DNA of 26,743 nt from Bog-756 sp963977795 (GTDB lineage: Bacteria > Actinomycetota > Acidimicrobiia > Acidimicrobiales > RAAP-2): NCBI GenBank assembly GCA_963977795.1, contig CAXBRB010000011.1:1-26743 (forward strand). The letters run 5' to 3'. The translations under genes were made by a program, and so were the position numbers. The notes beneath the pieces were generated by a model. The model ran no database searches. It saw only the letters and a program-made list of their open reading frames with translations, and was not told where the DNA came from. Positions 10,144 through 17,265 of the stretch are shown piece by piece; within the stretch, counting starts at the first letter, position 1; each line of letters opens with the position of its first letter.

Positions 10144-11483
10144 GCCGGGGCGGCCTCAGCCGCCTCCTTGGCCTCCTGCCACCGGGCCAGGGCCTCGTTG
10201 CGCTCGGCCCCGTGATCGACGATCGGGGCCGGGTACTCGGGCGACCCCGCCTCGGGAACCCACCGGGCCACGTAGGCCCCGTCCGGGTCGAAGCGCTCGG
10301 CCTGCCGGTCGGGGCTGAACACCCGGTAGAAGGGGGCGGCGTCGGTCCCCGTCCCCGCCGTCCACTGCCAGCCGTGGTTGTTGGAGGCCAGGTCCCCGTC
10401 GACCAGGAGGTCCAGGAAGTGGCGGGCCCCCCGGCGCCAGTCGATGTGGAGGTCCTTGACCAGGAAGGAGGCGCACAGCATCCGGACCCGGTTGTGCATC
10501 CACCCGGTGGCGGCCAGCTGGCGCATCCCGGCATCGACCAGCGGGTACCCGGTGCGGCCGGCGACCCAGGCGGCGAAGCGCTCCTCGGCCACCGGGCCCT
10601 CGTCCCACCGCAGGTGCTCCCCCACCGGGTGCAGCGACTGCCAGGCCGAGTCAGGCCGGTGCCACAGCACATCGGCGTAGAACTCCCGCCAGGCGATCTC
10701 GGAGCGGAACACGTCGGCCGAGGTGCCGGCCGGGGTGGCCGCCAGCACCTGACGGGGGTGGATGGTGCCGAAGCGCAGGTGGGGGCTCAGGCGGGACGTC
10801 CCCTCGAGGTCGGGCCGGTTGCGGTCGTCCCCGTAGGCGGCCACCGGCCCGGCCAGGAAGGTCTCGAGGGCGGCCAGCGCTGCGTCCTCGCCGGCTGGAG
10901 GGAGGTCCGACAGCGGGCCCCCGGCGTCGCCCTCGAGGTCGGCCGGGGTCACCTCGGCGGCCGCAGCGGCCCAGCGGACCCCAGACGGGTGCCCGATGGG
11001 GGCCGGCCACCCATGGGCCGTCCAGGCCCGGCGGAACGGGGTGAAGACCTGGTAGGGCCGGCCATCGCCGGTCAGGACCCGGCCGGGCGAGACGGCGTAG
11101 GGGGAGCCGGTGCGCACCAGGTGCCGGCCGGCGGCCTCGAGGACCTCGGCCACCCGGGCGTCGCGGCGGCGCCCGTACGGGGTGCAGTCCCCGGTGGCGA
11201 AGACCGTGGCAGCCCCCCGCTCGGCGGCCACCTCGGCCACCACGTCCTCGGGCCGGCCCCGGCGCAGGGTGAGCGCCCCGTCGAGGGACGGCTCGAGGGC
11301 GGCCAGGGTCCGGGCCAGGTAGGCCCGGCGGTTGGCCCCGGCCCTGGCCCACAGGGCGTCATCGACCACGAAGAGGGGGACCACGGCCCCGCCGGTGGCG
11401 GCGGCCTCGTCGGCTGCTGCGGCCAGCGCCGGGTGGTCGGACACCCGCAGGTCCCGGCGGAACCAGACGATGACGTCGCTCAC
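10140..11483 (-). CDS. phr: Deoxyribodipyrimidine photo-lyase (class I CPD type)
   Basis: Light-driven repair of cyclobutane pyrimidine dimers using FAD and an antenna chromophore. The 447-residue protein begins with VIVWFRRDLRVSDHPAL, the family's Rossmann-like antenna domain, and its C-terminal two thirds carry the FAD-binding helical domain (LSPHLRFGTIHPRQV, EIAWREFYADVLW, MRQLAATGWMHNRVRM, NNHGWQWTAGTGTDAAPF). The tryptophans expected for the electron-transfer triad are visible in GWMHNR, HIDWRRGARHF and GWQW. Photolyase or cryptochrome activity cannot be separated by sequence alone, but the active-site blocks look like repair enzymes. GTG start with a good GGAGG site seven bases before it; 34 bases after recO; overlaps hemW by four bases. 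Confidence 0.93.
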   Translation of the reverse strand: MSDVIVWFRRDLRVSDHPALAAAADEAAATGGAVVPLFVVDDALWARAGANRRAYLARTLAALEPSLDGALTLRRGRPEDVVAEVAAERGAATVFATGDCTPYGRRRDARVAEVLEAAGRHLVRTGSPYAVSPGRVLTGDGRPYQVFTPFRRAWTAHGWPAPIGHPSGVRWAAAAAEVTPADLEGDAGGPLSDLPPAGEDAALAALETFLAGPVAAYGDDRNRPDLEGTSRLSPHLRFGTIHPRQVLAATPAGTSADVFRSEIAWREFYADVLWHRPDSAWQSLHPVGEHLRWDEGPVAEERFAAWVAGRTGYPLVDAGMRQLAATGWMHNRVRMLCASFLVKDLHIDWRRGARHFLDLLVDGDLASNNHGWQWTAGTGTDAAPFYRVFSPDRQAERFDPDGAYVARWVPEAGSPEYPAPIVDHGAERNEALARWQEAKEAAEAAPA

Positions 11484-11517
11484 CGGCCGGCCTCCCCGGC
11501 GGGACGGGGGGTGACGG

Positions 11518-12306
11518 TCACGAGACCTGGCTCACTCGGACCGAGCGCAGGCGGCGGTCGAGGTGGGCCTCGACGGCCTCGGTGGCCAGCGCGGATACCT
11601 CGACCGCCGCCTGCGCTCGGTCGAGGTGGGCCTCGACGGCCTCGGTGGCCAGCGCGGATACCTCGTCGGTGGCCGGCGAGCGGGGCTCGACCAGCACGCC
11701 GGCCAGCCCCCCGCCCAGGACCCGACGGAGCAGGAGGAGGGCATCGGGCGAGACCGGCCGGCCCCGCCGGCACGAACGGCACAGCACACCGCCCTCGACG
11801 GGGTCGAAGGCCACCAGGGCGGCAGCGTCGTCCTCGCCGCACGAGACGCACCCGTCCAGCACGGGCGCCGACCCCTCGAGGGCGAGCACCTTGAGGAAGA
11901 AGGCCGGAGCCACCATCGGCGAGGCCCGGTCGGCCAGAGCGCCGATGGCCCGGACCAGCATGGCGTAGAGCTGGGGGTTGCCCAGGCGCTCCTGGCCGAT
12001 CTGGTCGACCACCTCGAGCATGGAGAGCCCGGCGGCCACCCGGTCGAGGTCCTCGCGCACGGCCCGGAAGGTGTCGATGACCTCCACCTGGTTGATGGTG
12101 TCGAGGTCGCCGCGCCCCTGCCAGCCCAGCAGGGCCACGTGGCTCAGCGGCTCGAGCCGGGAGCCGAACTTGGAGGTGGTGCGGCGCACCCCCTTGGCCA
12201 CGGCCCGGACCTTGCCGTGGTGCTCGGTCATGAGGGTGACGATGCGGTCGGCCTCGCCGAGGCGGATGGTCCGCAGGACGACGCCCCGGTCCCGGAACTG
12301 GGTCAC
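11518..12306 (-). CDS. recO: DNA repair protein RecO with duplicated C-terminus
   Basis: RecO helps load RecA onto single-stranded DNA covered by SSB in the RecFOR pathway. The 262-residue protein has the N-terminal OB fold (RDRGVVLRTIRLGEADRIVTL, about 5-80), a helical middle and a zinc site C153, C156, C176, C179 (CVSCGE ... CRSC). The C-terminus is unusual: the block EVSALATEAVEAHLDR occurs twice (215-230 and 236-251), joined by AQAAV. RecO proteins usually end after one such helix followed by RRLRS-like residues, so the second copy is probably the original. The GTG start overlaps the stop of the upstream small membrane protein gene by four bases. The repeat DNA is described separately. 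Confidence 0.93.
   Translation of the reverse strand: MTQFRDRGVVLRTIRLGEADRIVTLMTEHHGKVRAVAKGVRRTTSKFGSRLEPLSHVALLGWQGRGDLDTINQVEVIDTFRAVREDLDRVAAGLSMLEVVDQIGQERLGNPQLYAMLVRAIGALADRASPMVAPAFFLKVLALEGSAPVLDGCVSCGEDDAAALVAFDPVEGGVLCRSCRRGRPVSPDALLLLRRVLGGGLAGVLVEPRSPATDEVSALATEAVEAHLDRAQAAVEVSALATEAVEAHLDRRLRSVRVSQVS
11539..11622. repeat. 26-bp perfect inverted repeat within recO
   Basis: Positions 11539-11564 and 11597-11622 are exact reverse complements (26 bp) around a 32-base loop. In the recO mRNA they would fold into a long hairpin that ends about 18 bases before the stop codon. Because of the inversion, the plus strand in the right arm spells the same LDRRLRSV codons that end RecO on the minus strand. 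Confidence 0.95.
11555..11665. repeat. 48-bp perfect direct repeat, 63-bp period, within recO
   Basis: Positions 11555-11602 and 11618-11665 are identical over 48 bases and start 63 bases apart, an exact 21 codons, so the frame is kept. The 15 bases between them (11603-11617) are not a copy of flanking sequence in direct orientation but belong to the right arm of the inverted repeat. Flanking bases diverge at once on both sides. Confidence 0.95.
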
Positions 12307-12614
12307 GGCGCCCCGGCGTCCGCAGGGTCGGTCGGACCTGACTCGGGAGGTCGACCGGCGGACGGCGACAGATCGAGAGGGACCGGATCGAGCTCCTCCC
12401 TGGCCTTGGCTCCCCGCCGGGGGCTGATCAGGTTGCCGGCGGCGATGAACAGCAGGAGGACCGGCGGAACGAAGACCAGCGGGGCCACCGGGGTGAAGCC
12501 GGCCACGTACATGGTGACGATGCCCACCCACACCAGGACCCCCACCACCCAGCCGGTGGTGATCCAGATCCCACCGGCGTCGTCGCGGACCCGGAGCCCG
12601 CCCGGCCCGCTCAC
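12303..12614 (-). CDS. Small membrane protein with two transmembrane helices
   Basis: A 103-residue protein I cannot place in a named family. It has two hydrophobic segments, about residues 16-40 (WITTGWVVGVLVWVGIVTMY) and 44-68 (VAPLVFVPPVLLLFIAAGNL), followed by a basic/acidic, Pro-rich cytoplasmic tail of about 35 residues. The GTG start overlaps the uppS stop by four bases and its own stop overlaps the recO start by four bases, which places it firmly in the uppS-recO transcript and supports it being a real gene. A role linked to undecaprenyl phosphate or envelope synthesis is conceivable only from position. Longer upstream starts in this frame would run into uppS. Confidence 0.78.
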   Translation of the reverse strand: MSGPGGLRVRDDAGGIWITTGWVVGVLVWVGIVTMYVAGFTPVAPLVFVPPVLLLFIAAGNLISPRRGAKAREELDPVPLDLSPSAGRPPESGPTDPADAGAP

Positions 12615-13375
12615 GACACCCCCCCGTAGCGGCGCTGGCGCTGCTGGAAGTCCCGGACGGCGGCGAAGAGGTGCTGGCGGCGGAAGTCGGGCCACAGGAC
12701 GTCGTCGAAGACCAGCTCGCTGTAGGCGATCTGCCAGAGCAGGAAGTTGGAGATCCGGTGCTCCCCCGAGGTCCGCACCACCAGGTCGGGGTCGGGGTGG
12801 TCAGGGAAGTACAGGTGCGACCGGATGGCCTTCTCGGTGATCTTCGACGCCGGCGTCCCGGCCGCCACCAGGGCCTGGACGGCATCGACGATCTCGGCCC
12901 GGCCGCCGTAGTTGAACGCCATGGTCAAGGTGCAGGTCCGGTTCCCCTCGGTCAGGGCGATGGACTCGTCCATCCGCCGCAGCACCCGCTTGGGGACCCG
13001 CCAGTCCCGTCGGCCGGCGAAGCGGATGCGCACGCCCTTGGCGTGCAGCTCGTCCCGCCGGCGCATCAGGAGGCTCTCGTTGAAGCCCATCAGGTAGCGC
13101 ACCTCGTCGGCCGGGCGCTTCCAGTTCTCCGTCGAGAAGGCGTACATGGTGAGCCAGGGGATCCCCAGCTCGAGGGCGCCCTCGACGGCATCGAGCAGGG
13201 CGGCCTCGCCGGCCGCATGGCCCTCGGTCCGGGGCAGGCCCCGCCGGGAGGCCCACCGCCCGTTCCCGTCCATCACACAGGCCACATGGACGGGCACCGG
13301 CCCGTCGGCCACATCAGCCGCTGTCAGGCCGGAGACGTCCCGGTCGGCGCCGGTTCGGGCTGCATCGTCGTGCAC
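12611..13375 (-). CDS. uppS: Isoprenyl transferase (undecaprenyl diphosphate synthase type)
   Basis: Cis-prenyltransferase that adds isopentenyl diphosphate units to make the long-chain lipid carrier for cell-wall synthesis. The 254 residues contain all five family blocks: VMDGNGRWA (catalytic Asp at D36), LTMYAFSTENWKRP, the flexible region around 85-100, TMAFNYGGRAEIVDA, and LVVRTSGEHRISNFLLWQIAYSELVF. The first 28 residues are variable and may be partly wrong if a later start is used. The chosen GTG lies six bases after TAGGTT, so the mRNA may be leaderless; GGAG is present but only two bases from the GTG. Chain length of the product cannot be told from sequence. Confidence 0.94.
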   Translation of the reverse strand: MHDDAARTGADRDVSGLTAADVADGPVPVHVACVMDGNGRWASRRGLPRTEGHAAGEAALLDAVEGALELGIPWLTMYAFSTENWKRPADEVRYLMGFNESLLMRRRDELHAKGVRIRFAGRRDWRVPKRVLRRMDESIALTEGNRTCTLTMAFNYGGRAEIVDAVQALVAAGTPASKITEKAIRSHLYFPDHPDPDLVVRTSGEHRISNFLLWQIAYSELVFDDVLWPDFRRQHLFAAVRDFQQRQRRYGGVS

Positions 13376-13381
13376 GCTCCG

Positions 13382-13387
13382 AACCTA
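13382..13387 (-). promoter_or_regulatory. Possible -10 element (TAGGTT), leaderless promoter of uppS
   Basis: TAGGTT (minus strand) is followed by CGGAGC and the GTG start. The same six-base spacer, CGGAGC, separates the -10-like element from the start of dnaG. No -35 match is seen 16-18 bases upstream. Confidence 0.42.
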
Positions 13388-13488
13388 TCCCGTCCGACCT
13401 CGACGCCGTGCCCCCCGGGGAGGGTCACCGGGGGGCGGGCGCCAGGTCGCCCCCCGGTCCGTCCCAGGAGGCCGAGTCAGGCCCTCGG

Positions 13489-13617
13489 TCAGTTCCGGGA
13501 GGCCGGGACCGGCTCGAGGGTGAGCCGGTGGTGCTGGAGCAGGACGCCGGCGGCCACCGGGACGATGGCCGCCGCCGTGGCCGCCACGACCAGGACCCAT
13601 CCGAATGCTGTCGCCAT
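13489..13617 (-). CDS. Putative 42-aa single-helix membrane peptide
   Basis: A short frame starting at an ATG with GGAG seven bases before it (GGAGATGCACCATG). The product has one clear hydrophobic helix (about residues 5-29, VLVVAATAAAIVPVAAGVLL) followed by a short polar tail with HHR and ending PASRN. I know no family. The good ribosome site, the clean membrane segment and the empty surroundings argue for a real gene; length and lack of homologues that I can recall argue for caution. It lies 113 bases upstream of uppS on the same strand. Confidence 0.5.
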   Translation of the reverse strand: MATAFGWVLVVAATAAAIVPVAAGVLLQHHRLTLEPVPASRN

Positions 13618-13759
13618 GGTGCATCTCCTGTCCCCGCCCGCAGGCGGATCGCCGATCTGACTGATGCAGCATCGGATCCCGAGCCCAGAACCGGCTGGGG
13701 TGGACCTGGGAGCCTTCTGTGAATCTGGGTCCGGGTCACTCCCTTCGATCTGGCGGTGG
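13618..13759. other. Divergent intergenic region upstream of the TSUP gene
   Basis: About 140 bases lie between the 42-aa peptide gene (-) and the promoter of the TSUP permease gene (+). A small hairpin (CCGCC-CGCA-GGCGG, 13634-13647) sits just before the ribosome site of the peptide gene and could affect its translation. I see no TANNNT element at a suitable place for the minus-strand gene. Confidence 0.35.
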
Positions 13760-13788
13760 TTGAGTCGCGCCCGGCCCGGGGCTAGACC
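13760..13788 (+). promoter_or_regulatory. Sigma-70-like promoter, leaderless, for the TSUP gene
   Basis: TTGAGT (13760-13765) and TAGACC (13783-13788) are 17 bases apart, the ideal spacing, and seven bases follow before the GTG start at 13796. There is no Shine-Dalgarno site. The arrangement predicts a transcript that begins at or next to the initiator codon. Confidence 0.5.
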
Positions 13789-13795
13789 CTCCCTC

Positions 13796-14566
13796 GTGAC
13801 CCATCCTCTGACCGTGCCTGCTGCGGTGGCCATCGTCGTGGCCGGCCTGGCTGCTGGGGCGGTCAACTCCATCGTCGGGTCGGGCTCGCTCATCACCTTC
13901 CCGACGCTGGTGGCCCTGGGCTACCCGCCGGTGCTGGCCAACGTCTCCAACACCGTGGGCCTCGTCCCCGGAAGCGCCAGCGCAGTGGCCGCCTACCGGC
14001 CCGAGCTGGTCGGCCAACGGGCCCGGCTGCTCCGCCTGGGCACGGCCTCCCTGCTGGGCGGAACCACCGGGGCGCTCCTGCTGCTGGCCCTGCCCGGCAC
14101 CGTCTTCGAGAGGGTGGTCCCCGTGCTGATCCTGGTGGCCGCCGGGCTGATGGCCGTCCAGCCCCGCCTGGGCCCGTGGGTGGCCGCCCGGGGCGGCACC
14201 CACCCCCACGGCCGGCTCCCCCTTCTGGCGGGCGTCTTCCTGACCGGCGTCTACGGCGGCTACTTCGGCGCCGCCCAGGGCGTGGTGCTGATGGCCCTCC
14301 TGGCCACCTTCCTGGACGAGCACCTCCAGCGGTGCAACGCCGCCAAGAACGTCCTGGCCATGGTGGTCAACGGGGTGGCCGGGGTGATCTTCATCCTCGT
14401 CTCCCACATCTCCTGGCCGGTGGCCGGCCTCATCGCCGCCGGCTCGGTGGTGGGCGGCCAGCTGGGCGGCCGCTTCGGGCGCCGGCTGCCCGAAGGGGTC
14501 CTGCGGGCCGTGATCGTCGTCGGCGGCGTCATCGTCGCAGTCGTCCTGGCCGTCCGCTGGTGGTGA
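13796..14566 (+). CDS. TSUP family (TauE/SafE-type) membrane transport protein
   Basis: A 256-residue integral membrane protein with about eight hydrophobic helices and the two related halves typical of TauE/SafE permeases (PF01925): the N-terminal AGAVNSIVGSGSLITFPTLV with the SNTVGLVPGS motif, and the second half GVYGGYFGAAQGVVLMALL with NAAKNVLAMVVNGVAGVIF. Family members carry sulfur compounds or organic anions; the substrate cannot be read from the sequence. GTG at 13796 is chosen for its spacing from the promoter; the open frame extends upstream without conserved sequence. Its TGA overlaps the start of the DinG-like gene by four bases, so the two are probably translated together, which is a puzzling pairing of transporter and helicase. 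Confidence 0.88.
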   Translation: MTHPLTVPAAVAIVVAGLAAGAVNSIVGSGSLITFPTLVALGYPPVLANVSNTVGLVPGSASAVAAYRPELVGQRARLLRLGTASLLGGTTGALLLLALPGTVFERVVPVLILVAAGLMAVQPRLGPWVAARGGTHPHGRLPLLAGVFLTGVYGGYFGAAQGVVLMALLATFLDEHLQRCNAAKNVLAMVVNGVAGVIFILVSHISWPVAGLIAAGSVVGGQLGGRFGRRLPEGVLRAVIVVGGVIVAVVLAVRWW

Positions 14567-16782
14567 GCGGGCCTGACGCCGGGACGAGCCCGGACCGTCC
14601 GGCCGGCGGTCCGGCGGTCGACGCCCTGCGCACCGTGGCCGGGGCCCTGCCAGCCGGCGGGGAGAGCCGGCCCGGCCAGGAGGCCATGGCCGAGGCGGTG
14701 GCCGAGGCCATCGACCGCCGGCGCCATCTGGTCGTCCAGGCCGGGACGGGGACGGGGAAGTCGCTGGCCTACCTGGTGCCGGCCGCGCTGTCCGGGGAGA
14801 CGGTGGTGGTGGCCACCGCCACCAAGGCACTCCAGGACCAGCTGGCCGACAAGGACCTGCCGCTGATCGCCGCCACGGTGGCCGGCGACCTCTCCTTCGC
14901 CGTGCTGAAGGGGCGCAGCAACTACCTGTGCCGCCAGCGGGTGGCCGAGGTCGGGGGCCGGGGCGGGCAGCTCGACCTCGACGGCAGCGCCACGCCGCCG
15001 GAGGATGGAGCGACGAGCCGGGCCGGCTCGGCGACGGACTCCCTGGCCGACCAGGTGCGGAGCCTGGTCGCCTGGGCCGACGACACGGCCACCGGGGACC
15101 GGGCCGAGCTGGCCTTCGAGCCCCACCCCCGGGCCTGGGCCATGGTCTCCACCACGGCCCGGGAGTGCCCCGGGGCCTTCCGCTGCCCGGCCGGACGCGA
15201 CTGCTTCGCCGAGCAGGCTCGGGCCCGGGCCGCCGAGGCCGACGTCATCGTCGTCAACACCCACCTCTACGGCGCCCACCTGGCCAGCGGCGGCGCCGTC
15301 CTTCCCGAGCACAGGGTCGTGGTCTTCGACGAGGCCCACGAGCTCGAGGACGTGCTGACCGAGAGCCTGGGCGTGGACGTCGGCCCCGGCCGCTTCACCG
15401 CCCTGGCCCAGTCGGCCCGCCCCGTCGTGGACGGAACCACCACCGAGGGGACCTCCTCGGCCGCCTCGGCGGTGGCGTCGGTGGCCGAGGTCGGGGACCT
15501 GCTGTCCCGGGTGCTCCGGCCCTGGGCGGGCAAGCGGGTCCCGTCCGAGGTCCTCGCCGACGGCGGGGGTGTCGACCTCGGGGCCGACCCGGCCAGCGGT
15601 GGTGCGCAGGTCGGATCCGTTGCCACCACGTCGGCCGAGGTGGCCGAGCCCGCCGGGCTCGACCTCGGACTCGCCCCTCTCCCTGCGGTGGCGCCCCGCC
15701 GTGCCTCGGCCCGGGCGGCCGCCGACCCCGGGGCCGCCGGTTCCCCGTCGGCTCGGTCCGACCCCCCGCTGGGCACCGTCCTGGCCCTGGCCACCGGGCG
15801 CCTCGGTCGGCTGGTGGACCACCTGCGTCGGGCCGAGCGCGAGGCCGGCGACGACGAGCCGATGGCCGAGCGGTCCCGACGGGACCGGGTGCTGCTGGCC
15901 GCCGGCCATCTGGCCGCCGACCTGGCCCGGCTGGCCCTCCTCGGCGAGGGCGAGGTGGCATGGGTCGAGGACGCCGTGCGCGGCCCGCTGCTGCGCATCT
16001 CCCCTATCGACGTGGGCCCGATCCTGGCCGACCAGCTCTGGGGGTCGGTCACCGCCGTGCTCACCTCGGCCACGGTGCCGATCGGCCTGGCCGAGCGCCT
16101 CGGGATGCCCGAGGGATCCACCGAGGACCTCGACGTCGGCAGCCCGTTCGACTACCGGTCCCACGCCCTCCTCTACGTCGCCTCCACCCTGCCCGACCGG
16201 CGCGCCCCGGCGGCCGAGGCGGCCATCCACGACGAGCTCGAGGTGCTCATCAGGGCCGCCGGCGGCCGGACCCTGGCCCTCTTCACGTCCTGGCGGGCCA
16301 TGCAGGCGGCGGCCGAGGCCCTGGAGGAGCGGCTGGACGTGCCCCTGCTGACCCAGTCCGACCTGCCCAAGCCGGCGCTGGTGGCCGCCTTCGCCGCCGA
16401 CGAGGCGGCCTGCCTCTTCGCCACCCTGGGCTTCTGGCAGGGGGTGGACGTGCCGGGGCAGACGCTGAGCCTCGTCACCATCGACCGCATCCCCTTCCCC
16501 CGGCCCGACGACCCGGTCCTCGAAGCCCGGCGGGAGCAGGCCGGCCCCGGCGCTTTCGGGGTGGTCGACCTCCCCCGGGCCGGCACGCTCCTGGCCCAGG
16601 GGGCCGGACGCCTCATCCGGCACGGCACCGACCGGGGTGTGGTGGCGGTGCTCGACAGCCGCCTGGCCACGGCCCGCTACCGCGGCGCCCTGCTGGCCCG
16701 GGTGCCGCCCATGCGCCGGACCGTCGACCGGGACGAGGTGGTGGCCTTCCTGGCCCGGCTGGCCGCCGACGGGGACGTCTGA
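14563..16782 (+). CDS. DinG-like ATP-dependent DNA helicase with iron-sulfur domain
   Basis: A 739-residue superfamily 2 helicase of the DinG/XPD/YoaA group. Motif I is AGTGTGKS (60-67), motif II DEAH at 256-259, and the C-terminal motifs include FWQGVDVPGQTLSLV and QGAGRLIRHGTDRGVVAVLD. Four cysteines, C123, C202, C208 and C214, are placed as the 4Fe-4S ligands of DinG. The middle section (about 330-440) is Ala/Gly-rich and variable, with an insert of low complexity. E. coli DinG and YoaA unwind forked or damaged DNA and R-loops; I cannot tell which orthologue this is. The GTG start overlaps the TSUP stop. Confidence 0.92.
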   Translation: MSGPDAGTSPDRPAGGPAVDALRTVAGALPAGGESRPGQEAMAEAVAEAIDRRRHLVVQAGTGTGKSLAYLVPAALSGETVVVATATKALQDQLADKDLPLIAATVAGDLSFAVLKGRSNYLCRQRVAEVGGRGGQLDLDGSATPPEDGATSRAGSATDSLADQVRSLVAWADDTATGDRAELAFEPHPRAWAMVSTTARECPGAFRCPAGRDCFAEQARARAAEADVIVVNTHLYGAHLASGGAVLPEHRVVVFDEAHELEDVLTESLGVDVGPGRFTALAQSARPVVDGTTTEGTSSAASAVASVAEVGDLLSRVLRPWAGKRVPSEVLADGGGVDLGADPASGGAQVGSVATTSAEVAEPAGLDLGLAPLPAVAPRRASARAAADPGAAGSPSARSDPPLGTVLALATGRLGRLVDHLRRAEREAGDDEPMAERSRRDRVLLAAGHLAADLARLALLGEGEVAWVEDAVRGPLLRISPIDVGPILADQLWGSVTAVLTSATVPIGLAERLGMPEGSTEDLDVGSPFDYRSHALLYVASTLPDRRAPAAEAAIHDELEVLIRAAGGRTLALFTSWRAMQAAAEALEERLDVPLLTQSDLPKPALVAAFAADEAACLFATLGFWQGVDVPGQTLSLVTIDRIPFPRPDDPVLEARREQAGPGAFGVVDLPRAGTLLAQGAGRLIRHGTDRGVVAVLDSRLATARYRGALLARVPPMRRTVDRDEVVAFLARLAADGDV

Positions 16783-16853
16783 TCCCGACCGGCCGGCCGC
16801 TCCGGCCTCCCGGCGGCCCGTGACGGCCGGGGGCGCTGTGCGAGCATGGGGTC

Positions 16854-17219
16854 ATGCCGCTCACGCTCACCGGCCTGCGCACCGTGATCTACCCCGCCCC
16901 GGACCTGGACGCCGCCACCCGGTGGTGGCGCGACCTGCTGGGCATCGACCCGTACTTCGCACAGCCGTTCTACGTCGGCTTCACCGTCGCCGGCTACGAG
17001 CTCGGCCTCCTGCCCGACGCCGATCCGGCCGACGGGGCGCTCACCTACTGGGGCGTGGACGACGTGGCCCGGGCGGTGGAGGAGGCCGTGGCGTCGGGCG
17101 CCACCGTGCACGTGCCGCCGGCCGACGTCGGCGAGGGCATCGTCACCGCCACGGTGCGGACGCCCGACGGGAACGTGGTGGGCCTGATCCGCAACCCGCA
17201 CTTCGCCCTCGGCGGGTAG
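16854..17219 (+). CDS. VOC superfamily protein (glyoxalase/bleomycin resistance fold)
   Basis: A 121-residue single-domain protein. The N-terminal half TVIYPAPDLDAATRWWRDLLGIDP is the usual VOC beta-alpha-beta start, followed by FTVAGYELGLLP, and the C-terminal half ends in VRTPDGNVVGLIRNP, the standard last strand motif. VOC proteins cover glyoxalases, dioxygenases, epimerases and antibiotic-binding proteins; this one is a short member that would dimerise, and its substrate is unknown. ATG at 16854 is used. There is no Shine-Dalgarno site; GTGACG and GAGCAT upstream form a weak promoter-like pair ending six bases before the ATG. It lies 71 bases after the helicase gene and converges on era. 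Confidence 0.87.
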   Translation: MPLTLTGLRTVIYPAPDLDAATRWWRDLLGIDPYFAQPFYVGFTVAGYELGLLPDADPADGALTYWGVDDVARAVEEAVASGATVHVPPADVGEGIVTATVRTPDGNVVGLIRNPHFALGG

Positions 17220-17265
17220 GGAGCCCCGGGGAGCGCGTCCCGGCCGGGCCGTCCGGGCGACGGGC

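Noticed and set aside
8969..10672. Upstream extension of glyS by some 570 codons
   Set aside because: It would overlap hemW and phr in a different frame; the extension is Arg/Gly/Pro-rich and unconserved.
14260..16623. 787-codon open frame on the minus strand across the DinG-like gene
   Set aside because: The plus-strand frame has all helicase motifs and the iron-sulfur cysteines; the minus-strand translation is low complexity.
17220..17265. Terminator between the converging VOC and era genes
   Set aside because: The gap holds a CCCCGGGG palindrome and GC-rich sequence, but no stem clearly longer than expected in such DNA.
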